Shown: piece by piece, positions 53,639-62,231 of the stretch | How positions within the stretch are numbered: the stretch's first letter is position 1 | Layout of the letters: each line of letters opens with the position of its first letter | Source of the DNA: UBA2821 sp902763335 | GTDB lineage: Bacteria; Bacillota; Clostridia; Lachnospirales; Lachnospiraceae | Direction: 5' to 3' (one strand) | DNA: 64,000 nt | Assembly: GCA_052066835.1 (NCBI GenBank) | Contig: JBQHRJ010000004.1 | The notes under the pieces: generated by a model | Databases searched by the model: none | What the model saw: only the letters and a program-made list of their open reading frames with translations | Told to the model about the DNA's origin: nothing | Made by a program: the position numbers and the translations under genes

Positions 53639-54586
53639 TTAATCTAAATTGTTTTCCTTAAAATATTTCAACGCACCCTTATGAAAATCAATAACATTCA
53701 CTGATGCTGCCATCTCACTGTCGAAGAAAATACCATCCATCTTACCGTAAATTTCTTCACTGTTCTCAAAAAGATTTTTTGTAACATCATATACAACATC
53801 TTCACTCATACTGTCACCTGCAATCAATACTGACTGAACTCCTACCGTACTGACTGCCTTCTCCTGTCCATCATACGTTCCTGCCGGAATATCGAACTCA
53901 TTAAAAAAATCATACTGGGACGTAAGTTTAGATATGCTGTTTTCATCAATATCAAGAAGTTTAATTTCACATTTTTCTGCAATCTCCTCTATAATATCTG
54001 TCTTCACTCCGGCTGTACAAAACATTGCATCTATACTGCCTTTTTCAAGTTCATCCGCTGCCTTTTTATAATCCATATTTAACATATCTGTCAGCGACTC
54101 ATTCAATCCGTATGCCTGTAAAATCTGTCTGGCATTTCTCTCTGTCCCGGATTCATTTTCACCTATACTTACCTTTTTCCCCTGCAGGTCATCAATCGTC
54201 TCTATACCTGAATCTTTTCTCACGACAATCTGACATGCCTCCATATATAACCCTGCAACAGCTTTATATCCGCCATAACTTTTGCCTTCAAATTCACCTT
54301 TCTGATTATAGGCATCATCAAGCAAATCTGCCTGAGCAATTCCCATATCAATATATCCTTCGGAAATCAATCTGATGTTCGCAGTGGAACCTGCCGTTTC
54401 TCTGACACTTATACTGTAATCACCGGATAAAGCCTTTACTCCTGCCAGTGAATTACCAAATGCATAGTAAACACCGCCTTCGCCTGCCGTTCCCATTTTT
54501 ATTTTTTTCTTATTATCTCCACACCCACACAGTATAACTGTCAGTGCAAGCATTATGCTAAATAGTTTAATTATTTTTTTGTACAT
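53639..54586 (-). CDS. TAXI-family TRAP-type solute receptor lipoprotein
   Basis: A 315-residue lipoprotein with lipobox LCGCG at about residue 21. The mature domain has the TAXI pattern: GTAGEGGVYYAFGNSLAG, VRETAGSTANIRLISEG, MGIAQADLLDDAYN, VSIGENESGTERNARQIL, DAMFCTAGVKTDII. TAXI receptors normally feed 4TM-12TM TRAP permeases, which are not present; the neighbour is GltS instead. A TAXI protein from Vibrio has been reported to bind glutamate, which would fit. Only a short leader separates it from a candidate attenuator. Confidence 0.88.
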   Translation of the reverse strand: MYKKIIKLFSIMLALTVILCGCGDNKKKIKMGTAGEGGVYYAFGNSLAGVKALSGDYSISVRETAGSTANIRLISEGYIDMGIAQADLLDDAYNQKGEFEGKSYGGYKAVAGLYMEACQIVVRKDSGIETIDDLQGKKVSIGENESGTERNARQILQAYGLNESLTDMLNMDYKKAADELEKGSIDAMFCTAGVKTDIIEEIAEKCEIKLLDIDENSISKLTSQYDFFNEFDIPAGTYDGQEKAVSTVGVQSVLIAGDSMSEDVVYDVTKNLFENSEEIYGKMDGIFFDSEMAASVNVIDFHKGALKYFKENNLD

Positions 54587-54617
54587 ATATTCTGCTCCAT
54601 TACATGATTTTTCTCAA

Positions 54618-54645
54618 AAACAGAGAGCCTTTATTTCAGGCTCTC
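54618..54645 (-). promoter_or_regulatory. Candidate leader terminator (attenuator) of TAXI-gltS operon
   Basis: On the minus strand GAGAGCCT pairs perfectly with AGGCTCTC around a 7-base loop, followed by TG and TTTTT. It lies 32-60 bp before the TAXI start codon and downstream of the predicted promoter, so it would sit inside the 5' leader. No alternative antiterminator stem or known riboswitch was identified. Confidence 0.55.
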
Positions 54646-54664
54646 CAACGTGCTTCCAATCGGT

Positions 54665-54693
54665 ATTCTATCATATATGCGGTAAATTAGCAA
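54665..54693 (-). promoter_or_regulatory. Probable TAXI-gltS promoter
   Basis: Minus-strand TTGCTA (54688-54693) and TAGAAT (54665-54670) are 17 bp apart. Transcription would begin near 54660, giving a leader of about 75 nucleotides containing the hairpin. Confidence 0.55.
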
Positions 54694-54743
54694 TTAACAT
54701 CTTATCACTAACTTCTTCGTCTTTACTTTTTCTTTTTGCACTT

Positions 54744-54794
54744 GTTGACTAATCAACATCTTTTTGCTATGCTTTGAGTTGTTGATTTCTCAAC
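54744..54794 (+). promoter_or_regulatory. MarR operon promoter with two operator-like palindromes
   Basis: The -35 TTGACT (54745-54750) and -10 TATGCT (54768-54773) are 17 bp apart. Two 14-bp palindromes of form GTTGAnnnnTCAAC lie at 54744-54757, overlapping the -35, and 54781-54794, at the transcription start region. This is a typical arrangement for MarR autorepression. The MarR ribosome site GGAGG lies at 54821-54825. Confidence 0.75.
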
Positions 54795-54830
54795 ATCTGA
54801 AAATTTACAATATTTTAACCGGAGGTATCT

Positions 54831-55304
54831 ATGAGCGACAGATTCGATACATTTACCACAAACATATCATCTATATATAAAAATATACAGAAAATCAAAA
54901 AATACGAGATGAATAAATTAGGACTTAAGAGTACTCATGTTATGTGTATAAATTTTCTTAACAACTCTCCTGAAGGCCTTACGGCATCAGAAATCAGTAC
55001 ACTTGCCAAAGAAGACCGTGCCGGAATCTCAAGAGCTCTTGCCGAACTCTTAGATAACGGTTTTGTAAAATATATAGATGATGAACCAACAGATAAGCGT
55101 AAATACCGTGCAAAAGTGACATTGACAGATAAAGGTCTGGATTATGCCAAAAAGGTAAGCACATACATTGTCAATGCAGTAATGTTTGGCGGCTCAGACA
55201 TTTCCGATGAAGACAGAAATATTTTCTACTCTGTGCTTACAACAATTTCAGAAAACTTAGAACAATACTATCACGAATTAGAAAGGAACACTGACCATGA
55301 ATAA
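54831..55304 (+). CDS. MarR-family transcriptional regulator
   Basis: A 157-residue winged-helix repressor of the MarR/HTH_27 type. The recognition helix region is EISTLAKEDRAGISRALAELLDNGFV, followed by the wing (DEPTDKRKYRAKVTLTDKG). It overlaps the alcohol dehydrogenase gene by 8 bp, so it is the first gene of a three-gene operon with the two dehydrogenases, and it probably controls them through the two palindromes at its promoter. Confidence 0.9.
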   Translation: MSDRFDTFTTNISSIYKNIQKIKKYEMNKLGLKSTHVMCINFLNNSPEGLTASEISTLAKEDRAGISRALAELLDNGFVKYIDDEPTDKRKYRAKVTLTDKGLDYAKKVSTYIVNAVMFGGSDISDEDRNIFYSVLTTISENLEQYYHELERNTDHE

Positions 55305-56505
55305 ATTCAAGGCTGCATATTGCAGAATATTCCAGAAATGCTTTAAAATCGCAATACCATTTATGCCCTACAGATGTCCGGAAGTATTTTACAGCACATC
55401 AAAACTGACCGGATTATTTGAAGAAAAAAATATCAACAACATATTGATAATCACAGATGAAGGTATCCGTAAATTCGGACTTTTAGACAGAATGATTATG
55501 CATTTTAAACATCATGACATCAACTACTTCATCTACGATAAAACCGTTGCAAATCCTACTACTGAAAATGTTGAAGAGGCAAGACGGGTTTACATTGATA
55601 ATGATTGCAATGCCATCATCGGTTTTGGCGGCGGTTCAAGTATTGACTGTGCAAAGGCCGTCGGTGCAAAAATAGCAAAGCCCAAACAGTCTTTAGCAAA
55701 AATGAAAGGAATACTTAAAGTTCACAAAAAGCTTCCTTTGCTCATAGCAATTCCCACAACAGCAGGAACCGGCAGCGAAACTACTCTCGCCGCAGTAATA
55801 ACCGATGCTGCAACAAGGCACAAATATGCCATAAATGATTTTCCGTTAATACCTGCATATGCTGTATTAGACCCGAAGGTGACAGTAAGCCTTCCTCCGT
55901 CTCTCACCGCCACAACAGGTATGGATGCCCTGACACATGCCGTTGAAGCCTATATAGGCGGTTCTACAACCAAAGGTACACGAAAGCATGCACTGACTGC
56001 AACAAAATTAATATTTGAAAACATTTACACTGCGTATGATGACGGAAAAAATATTGAAGCACGAAAAAACATGTTAAAAGCATCATTTTATGCCGGATGT
56101 GCCTTCACCAAATCTTATGTCGGCTATGTTCATGCCGTGGCACATTCCCTCGGAGGCAAATATAACATTCCTCACGGACTTGCAAACGCTACCCTGCTTC
56201 CGTTTGTGTTAGAAGACTATGGCTCTGCAATCCACAAAAAGCTATATGAACTGGCAGTTTACGCCGGTATCTCCGATGAATCCGACGATTACGCTACAGC
56301 CGCAGATAAATTCATCACCGCAATAAAAGATATGAAAAAATATTTTAAAATTGGCGATACTTTTAGTGAAATAAAAAAAGAGGATATTCCTGAACTCTCA
56401 AAATATGCAGACAAAGAGGCAAACCCTCTTTATCCGGTGCCTGTTCTTATGAATGCAAAAGAACTTGAAAAATATTATTATATGCTGATGGAGGAGACAG
56501 TCTGA
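55297..56505 (+). CDS. Iron-containing alcohol dehydrogenase
   Basis: Group III, NAD(P)-dependent alcohol dehydrogenase of 402 residues, interconverting alcohols and aldehydes. The cofactor motif GFGGGSSIDCAKAVGAK and the metal ligands in TGMDALTHAVEAYIG and HAVAHSLGGKYNIPHGLANA are visible. It overlaps both neighbours, MarR by 8 bp and the aldehyde dehydrogenase by one base. Together with the aldehyde dehydrogenase it can oxidise an alcohol to an acid, or detoxify an aldehyde. The substrate is unknown. Confidence 0.93.
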   Translation: MNKFKAAYCRIFQKCFKIAIPFMPYRCPEVFYSTSKLTGLFEEKNINNILIITDEGIRKFGLLDRMIMHFKHHDINYFIYDKTVANPTTENVEEARRVYIDNDCNAIIGFGGGSSIDCAKAVGAKIAKPKQSLAKMKGILKVHKKLPLLIAIPTTAGTGSETTLAAVITDAATRHKYAINDFPLIPAYAVLDPKVTVSLPPSLTATTGMDALTHAVEAYIGGSTTKGTRKHALTATKLIFENIYTAYDDGKNIEARKNMLKASFYAGCAFTKSYVGYVHAVAHSLGGKYNIPHGLANATLLPFVLEDYGSAIHKKLYELAVYAGISDESDDYATAADKFITAIKDMKKYFKIGDTFSEIKKEDIPELSKYADKEANPLYPVPVLMNAKELEKYYYMLMEETV

Positions 56506-57884
56506 TGACAGAAAATGAAATAACAAAACTTGTGTCAAAACAACGTAACTTTTTTAAATCCGGCGAAACTTTACCTGTAGATTACAGAATCACGGCTCTT
56601 AAAAGATTAAAAAGTGAAATACTTAAACATGAAGACGAGATTTTAGCTGCCATTAAAGCTGACCTCGGTAAATCAGCCCATGAAAGTTATATGTGCGAAG
56701 TCGGACTTGCCTTAAGCGAGCTTACATACATGATAAAACATACAAAAAGATTTTCAAAAAGCAAGACCGTCCACACTCCCCTTGCACAGTTTCACTCTAA
56801 AAGCTATAAAAAGCCTTCACCATATGGAGTCGTGCTGATAATGAGTCCGTGGAACTATCCGTTTTTATTAACCATTGATCCGTTAATAGATGCAATCGCT
56901 GCAGGAAACACTGTAATATTAAAGCCAAGTGCATATTCACCGAATACAAGTGCCGTCATCACAACTCTTATCGGCAGATGTTTCGATGAAAAATATGTCG
57001 CTGTAGTAAGTGGTGGACGTGCCGAGAACACGGCGCTTTTAAAATCTCATTTTGATTATATATTCTTTACCGGAAGCCAGACAGTCGGAAAAACTGTTCT
57101 GGAAAATGCAGCAGCACATCTCACTCCCGTAACACTTGAACTTGGCGGAAAAAGTCCCTGTATTGTGGCAGCGGATGCCAACCTTAAGCTTGCAGCTAAG
57201 CGAATAGTATTCGGTAAATATCTTAACTGCGGACAGACCTGTGTTGCACCAGATTATGTATACTGTGACGAGAAAATCAAGGATAAATTACTCACTGAAA
57301 TCAAAAGAGAAATCGTCAGACAGTATGGTGAAAATGCAATGACAAACCCCGACTACGGAAAAATCATAAATACAAAGCATTTTGAACGTATCTCATCCCT
57401 TATAGATAAAAACAAAGTTATCTATGGCGGCAGCTCTGACCCATCTTCATTAAAAATCGAGCCTACCGTTATGGATAATGTAAGTTTTAATGACAATGTA
57501 ATGCTTGAGGAAATCTTTGGTCCTGTAATGCCTGTGCTGACATTTAAAAACATTGACGAAGCAATCGACAAGGTCAACTCACTGGTCCACCCGCTTGCAC
57601 TTTATATATTCACGTCAAACAAAAAAATATCAGATAAAGTAATCTCTCACACTGGTTTTGGCGGTGGATGTGTAAACGATACAATAATTCACCTCGCAAC
57701 AACTGAAATGGGCTTTGGCGGTTTTGGTGAAAGTGGTATGGGGTCTTATCACGGTAAGACCGGCTTTGAGACATTTTCACACTATAAGAGTATCGTTGAC
57801 AAAAAGACCTGGATTGATCTGCCTATGAGATATCAGCCATATAAATCGTTTAATGAAAAGTTGATACGATTGTTTCTGAGATAA
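56505..57884 (+). CDS. NAD(P)-dependent aldehyde dehydrogenase
   Basis: Oxidises aldehydes to acids, 459 residues. Family motifs are MSPWNYPFLLTIDPLIDAIAAGN, the glycine loop FTGSQTVGK, the general base Glu in TLELGGKSP, and the catalytic Cys in NCGQTCVAPDY. The FGGFGESGMGSYHGKTGFETFSH C-terminus is typical of class 3-like fatty aldehyde dehydrogenases (YwdH/AldH type). The C-terminal KSFNEKLIRLFLR may be a membrane-associating segment. It is the last gene of the MarR operon. Confidence 0.93.
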   Translation: MTENEITKLVSKQRNFFKSGETLPVDYRITALKRLKSEILKHEDEILAAIKADLGKSAHESYMCEVGLALSELTYMIKHTKRFSKSKTVHTPLAQFHSKSYKKPSPYGVVLIMSPWNYPFLLTIDPLIDAIAAGNTVILKPSAYSPNTSAVITTLIGRCFDEKYVAVVSGGRAENTALLKSHFDYIFFTGSQTVGKTVLENAAAHLTPVTLELGGKSPCIVAADANLKLAAKRIVFGKYLNCGQTCVAPDYVYCDEKIKDKLLTEIKREIVRQYGENAMTNPDYGKIINTKHFERISSLIDKNKVIYGGSSDPSSLKIEPTVMDNVSFNDNVMLEEIFGPVMPVLTFKNIDEAIDKVNSLVHPLALYIFTSNKKISDKVISHTGFGGGCVNDTIIHLATTEMGFGGFGESGMGSYHGKTGFETFSHYKSIVDKKTWIDLPMRYQPYKSFNEKLIRLFLR

Positions 57885-57889
57885 AAACT

Positions 57890-57909
57890 GAGCCGGGATT
57901 TCCCGGCTC
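57890..57909. terminator. Terminator after the aldehyde dehydrogenase gene
   Basis: GAGCCGGGA pairs with TCCCGGCTC across a two-base loop. The T run after it (CATATATGTTT) is weak, so efficiency is uncertain. It also faces the minus-strand pseudogene. Confidence 0.7.
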
Positions 57910-57993
57910 ATATATGTTTCCGCAATAATTACATTTATATTTTCCTATAAAAATTTTCATGTTTTATTATTGAGGACTTATCATTTGAACAAT

Positions 57994-58497
57994 CTAAATA
58001 AATTCTGCACTCGCATCACGAAGTTTTTTGAAATATTTATCTCTGTTTTTATCAAACATTGTTCCAATTGCTGCTTCATTCACTATTACTTTATATCCAT
58101 TCTTTATAGCTCCCAATGCTGTCAGTCCAACACATCCGCCACCATCTACACCTACAACCTCAACATATTCAATATCGTGTTCTTTTAATAAAGTATCAAG
58201 CTCAGAATTAGTAAAAGCATCACCCTTATATTTTATATATACATTATCCGATACAATATGTAAATCCTTGACCAATTCAATTTCCTCTGTTCCTTCATAC
58301 GCATGAAATGGCACAAATTTGTTTATTAAATTTCTTTTCATAACATTTTTTATATAAACAACCAAATTATTTTCATTAGCATCTATAACTTTATTAACCT
58401 CGCTAATTAAATTTTTATTACTGTATTTAAAAAATGGTGCATGTTTTTCTCCAACACATACATTTTACATGTCTACTACCAATAATGCTTTTTTCAC
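57994..58497 (-). pseudogene. Isochorismatase-like cysteine hydrolase with one nonsense codon
   Basis: A 168-codon frame, with GTG start and GGAGG nine bases upstream, reads through an intact isochorismatase-family fold except for one in-frame TAA at 58465-58467. The sequence before it is KKALLVVDM and after it NVCVGEKHAPFFKY; the family reads VVDMQN, so a CAA Gln codon has probably become TAA. The rest is intact, including the Cys motif GVDGGGCVGLTALGAIKNGY. Translation can restart only within the gene. The single change suggests recent loss, or an assembly or sequencing error. Confidence 0.8.
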
Positions 58498-58972
58498 TTT
58501 TAGTTACCTCCACATTTCTTTGTTCTAATGCACATGTAAAACTATTCATAAATAAGTTCTCTCCTATCCGTTTTGTTTTTGCTGCTTATATTCCTCATCT
58601 GTTGGAAAACGCCAGCCAACATTTGAGTCAAAAATTAAGTCTACATCATCAAATGTTATATTCAATTAGCACTTTGCTCATACAATCTCTTCCTTTCAAA
58701 ACAAAAAGTAGGACTATATCAGCCAAACGGAATTTCTCCGTGTTAAATGCTAATTTAGTCCTACCTAAATAAAACTATTAAATTGTCACCTCACTTGGGT
58801 GCACGAACCACACTCAGGTCATGACTCCTGAATTGCTTGTGCTGTGTTTGAATTTCGGTTTAATTTGTCAGCGCTGCCTTATCTGCCGATTAAAATGGTA
58901 TAAAAATAAGGACTAAATTAGGCACAACCCCTTGATTTTACTGGGTTTCATCTAACTTGGTCCTATTATAAC
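58498..58972. other. Gene-poor region with gene remnants and inverted repeats
   Basis: No normal-sized gene is visible. A 40-codon minus-strand frame at 58427-58549 has a ribosome site but overlaps the pseudogene. A frame ending at 58564 (DVDLIFDSNVGWRFPTDEEYK) is protein-like but lacks a good start; an ATG at 58681 in another frame would reach it only through a frameshift. Between 58700 and 58970 are several inverted-repeat segments described separately. This looks like the scar of lost genes. Confidence 0.5.
58744..58924. repeat. Long-spaced inverted repeats of unknown role
   Basis: TGCTAATTTAGTCCT near 58749-58763 is matched in inverse by AGGACTAAATTAGGCA near 58911-58923, with two further related half-sites outside (GTAGGACTA near 58709, TGGTCCTAT near 58958). 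Between them lie TCAGG/CCTGA and GTGCAC-type small palindromes. It may be a mobile-element end pair or a structured RNA; the sequence does not decide. Confidence 0.4.
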
Positions 58973-59092
58973 TCAAACACCATTTTCCCAACGAGATACA
59001 GCCTGTCTTGTAACCATTATTTTTCTTGCAAGTTCTTCCTGCGATAATCCGCATTTTGTGCGGAGTTCTAAAATAATATCTTTTGTCTCCAT
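58973..59092 (-). pseudogene. Truncated XRE-family regulator
   Basis: A 39-codon frame, METKDIILELRTKCGLSQEE and onward, contains a complete Cro/CI helix-turn-helix (LARKIMVTRQAVSRWENG) and then stops at once. Normal family members continue for 30-200 residues after WENG. GGAGG lies seven bases before ATG, so the start is genuine. The rest of the gene has been lost, with the break next to the inverted-repeat region. Confidence 0.75.
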
Positions 59093-59227
59093 CGTTTTAC
59101 CTCCATAAGAAAAATATAACAAACCTTTGTCTTTCAGACAAGCAACCCGCTGTTGCTATAGATTTTATTTCACAGATAAACTGAAAGTTGTTGGGTTCTT
59201 TACATAGATTAAATATCAATTTATAAA

Positions 59228-61369
59228 TCAAACTCGTCTTCTATCTTTTCCTGTTCGTCTATAATATTCATCCTTATCTGCATACATCAACTTATCAGCC
59301 ATTGCCTTAATTTCTTCAAAATTAAGTTCTATATGTTCTGAACAAACAACTACTCCCTTAGACACACTAAGTTCAGAAATAAGATTTCCCTGGAAGTTTT
59401 CAGCTAAATAATCAAATGTCTTAACTGCATCCTGTGCTTCTTCTCTCGTTCCTCTCAGTAATGCAACAAACTCATCGCCACCTACACGATACGTCCTTCC
59501 AAGACCTGAGAATGCATTATCCATACACTTCGAAGCGCCAATAATTAACTCATCCCCTGCTTCATGACCAATATTATCATTAGCTGCTTTTAAACCGTTC
59601 AAATCCATCATAATAAGAACGTATTCTATTAAGTTATTATTTTTCTTGATTATTTCACAGTCAACTTCAAACCCTCGTCTATTATATAAGCCTGTAAGCT
59701 CGTCCTTTATAGATGCTTCATATCTTCTGTTGTATGCATCCTTTGCCTTCTTCTCTCTCATACTAATAATAACAAATGAAGTTGCCATTATTAATACGCC
59801 TGCAATAAAGATTAAAACAATTGGAAGTATAATTTTATTTACATCCAATTTAACAGGATTATTATCTCTTATTACTATATACCAATCAAATCCTTCGAGA
59901 TACTTGGTCATATAACAGCCATTCTCCGATAACTGATAATAAAAATCATCATCTGATATATTGCCAAAATATGAATTATCCAAGCAGCCTGTTTCTATAG
60001 AACTTACATCCGTATCAACCTGTATAAGTCCATCATGATTGACTAAATATACTTTGATATTGTATTCTTCCTCGAATCTGGCAAGCATGTCTACAAGGTC
60101 ATTCATATCAACTCCGACACCACATGCTCCCAAAATGTCTCCATTCGTGTCAATAATACCGTAATTAATAAACACCGAAAGACTCCCGTTATTATCTTCA
60201 TCAGTATCAACATTAACTGTATATCTTTTCCCTGAATCCAAGTAATCCTTATACCATATATCATGGCTGTCATTTTCAACATCAAGATACCTACTTATTC
60301 CATTATATGAATAATATGCTCTTGTTTTATCCGAAACAACAAATACCATTTTATAATCAAATTCATCACCAATGGATACCAGACGATTAGTTATATCGTC
60401 TTTGACACTCTCCGCCTCTTCTCTGGTTTTCCCCTCTATGTAGGTTCTTATATCAATATCACTGCTAATCGTCTGAGAAACAGTAATTGGCTTAATTAAT
60501 TCATTCTCAATCTTTGCTGAAACCATCTGCGCAATTGTTCTGCTCTGTATTTCAGAGTTTTCCTTAGTTACCTGCTGAATCACATTCACACATGCTATGA
60601 TGGAAACACTCATGCTAAGTAGCATTATGATAAACATAATAACAGCATCAAATCTGCTGTCATTAATCATATTCGTATGTTCATCCCCATTATGAGACCA
60701 ATCATACATATATGCAGCAAACATTACGAATGAACCTATTCCCAGTCCTAAATTGGTTATAGAAAATCCATAAATAAAGGACTGTACAACTGTTGCAATT
60801 ATTGGAATAAACGAAAACAGCATCATTGAAATGAAGCTTCGTTTTTCCAAATACTTTCTATACTTAATCGCCATACCTGCTCCTATAAATATGACGACAA
60901 GTGATATTAGTGTATATACATACCAGAAATTATTCCTGTGATAATAATTTGCCTCATCGAAATAATACATCCATGGATAAAACAAATTAACCACAACAAT
61001 GAAAATATTAATGCACGAAAAGATATTGGCAATTTTAACACTATTGCCACTTACTTCAGCACCTTTTTCAACAAAAACAGAACTAACATACCTAACATAG
61101 GTATTTGCCATTGCTATGTTCATAGCAAATACCATAAGATTAGCAATTCTAGTTACTAAAATATTAAAAGGACCAAGGTTACCTCTAAAAATATATGCCA
61201 AAGTCTCTCCAAAAAACAGAACTGTAGCAATAAGAAATAATCGAACGAACATCCTCATACTCTTCTGTTTTAGATTATTTGCTTTAATTGAAACAAACAT
61301 TATTAGACAGAACAAACAAAAGAACATATCCATTGTTGCCTGTGCAATTTCAAGACTTGTAATGTTCAT
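59228..61369 (-). CDS. Membrane Cache-GGDEF diguanylate cyclase
   Basis: Predicted cyclic di-GMP synthase of 713 residues. About seven N-terminal membrane helices (to ~240) are followed by a further helix, a periplasmic-type dCache sensor (about 270-500; KMVFVVSDKTRAYYSYNGISRY, ILGACGVGVDMNDLVDML), another helix (~515-535) and a C-terminal GGDEF domain (about 545-705). The active loop YRVGGDEF is intact and no RxxD inhibitory site is seen. The C-terminus is Arg-rich (TGKDRRRV). An extracellular small molecule is the likely signal. Confidence 0.92.
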   Translation of the reverse strand: MNITSLEIAQATMDMFFCLFCLIMFVSIKANNLKQKSMRMFVRLFLIATVLFFGETLAYIFRGNLGPFNILVTRIANLMVFAMNIAMANTYVRYVSSVFVEKGAEVSGNSVKIANIFSCINIFIVVVNLFYPWMYYFDEANYYHRNNFWYVYTLISLVVIFIGAGMAIKYRKYLEKRSFISMMLFSFIPIIATVVQSFIYGFSITNLGLGIGSFVMFAAYMYDWSHNGDEHTNMINDSRFDAVIMFIIMLLSMSVSIIACVNVIQQVTKENSEIQSRTIAQMVSAKIENELIKPITVSQTISSDIDIRTYIEGKTREEAESVKDDITNRLVSIGDEFDYKMVFVVSDKTRAYYSYNGISRYLDVENDSHDIWYKDYLDSGKRYTVNVDTDEDNNGSLSVFINYGIIDTNGDILGACGVGVDMNDLVDMLARFEEEYNIKVYLVNHDGLIQVDTDVSSIETGCLDNSYFGNISDDDFYYQLSENGCYMTKYLEGFDWYIVIRDNNPVKLDVNKIILPIVLIFIAGVLIMATSFVIISMREKKAKDAYNRRYEASIKDELTGLYNRRGFEVDCEIIKKNNNLIEYVLIMMDLNGLKAANDNIGHEAGDELIIGASKCMDNAFSGLGRTYRVGGDEFVALLRGTREEAQDAVKTFDYLAENFQGNLISELSVSKGVVVCSEHIELNFEEIKAMADKLMYADKDEYYRRTGKDRRRV

Positions 61370-61612
61370 CTATTTTTCTCCTCGTCGGTTGATACTCTTT
61401 TTTACCTTATATTTGAATTGATGGATAATGCTTGTTTTTTATTCTTATACAAGATTACTGTTTTTTCTTCGAAAGGTAAATTTATCAATTCTACAAATAC
61501 AAAGTTTCTGTTCCCTATAAAACTTGTTTATCGGGATTTTGCAAATCGCCAAACAACGATTTGTAAATCAACTAAGTATTATTCTACCACAACTCCCCTC
61601 ATACGCCAACAC

Positions 61613-62110
61613 TTATCTTACTTTTTCCTTCCCATCAGCAATGGTCTGTATCAGATTACTACCCATCATATTTTCTTTACGAAAGCTAAAATAATCAACT
61701 CTCCCCGGTGCCACAATTATATGGTTCCTCAGTGGTATTCCTATCTGCTCACATATCTTTTCCATCTTGTTTGTCATAAGAATATCATCCTTGCTTGCTT
61801 TAAGAGAACCTGACGGGTGGTTGTGCAAAATAATCATAGATGCCGCATTTGATAAGATACTGGTCTTTAGCAATTCTCTTGGACAAGCAACCGAATAATT
61901 CACTGCCCCTATACTTGCTATATTGAAATTGATAGGTATTCCATCCTGTTTAAGATTTATCACTGCAACAACTTCCCTATCCATTTCTCTTATTTCTTTT
62001 CCTACCAGTTCAATGGCTTCTTCCGGTGATGTTATGGGTATCGGTGACATTATGGGTGGCTCCTTTACAAGCCTGATTGATACTTTTTCAAATTCAAACT
62101 TATCCTTCAT
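61613..62110 (-). CDS. RadC/JAB-domain protein
   Basis: A 165-residue JAB/MPN metalloprotease-fold protein of the RadC family. The motif LHNHPSGSLKASKDD supplies the two His and Asp metal ligands. It lacks the N-terminal helix-hairpin-helix of chromosomal RadC (about 225 residues), which is typical of short RadC proteins on integrative elements and plasmids. The start at 62110 follows GGAGG by eight bases and lies inside the 3' end of an upstream 38-codon frame. The biological role of RadC is unresolved. Confidence 0.87.
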   Translation of the reverse strand: MKDKFEFEKVSIRLVKEPPIMSPIPITSPEEAIELVGKEIREMDREVVAVINLKQDGIPINFNIASIGAVNYSVACPRELLKTSILSNAASMIILHNHPSGSLKASKDDILMTNKMEKICEQIGIPLRNHIIVAPGRVDYFSFRKENMMGSNLIQTIADGKEKVR

Positions 62111-62216
62111 CACTATCGCCTCCATTATAATCAGGGAGCTCAACGTGAACTATGAACTCCCCGTCCATGGATTCAAGCAATGCAATAAGTTCCTTTACTG
62201 TCATTTCTTTTTCCAT
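62100..62216 (-). CDS. Small acidic protein upstream of the RadC-like gene
   Basis: A 38-codon frame (MEKEMTVKELIALLESMDGE...) with GGAG seven bases before the chosen ATG. Its end overlaps the start of the RadC-like gene (ATGAAGGATAA), suggesting translational coupling. The pattern VKELIALLESMDGEFIVHVEL looks like a folded helix-strand unit. I do not recognise the family. Its place between DUF5688 and RadC-like genes suggests it belongs to an element-borne module. Confidence 0.6.
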   Translation of the reverse strand: MEKEMTVKELIALLESMDGEFIVHVELPDYNGGDSDEG

Positions 62217-62231
62217 ATCCATTCTCCAGTA

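Noticed and set aside
61538..61565. Hairpin CAAATCG/CGATTTG as terminator between RadC-like and cyclase genes
   Set aside because: A stem of about 7-9 bp exists, but no T run follows it in either direction, so I do not call it a terminator.
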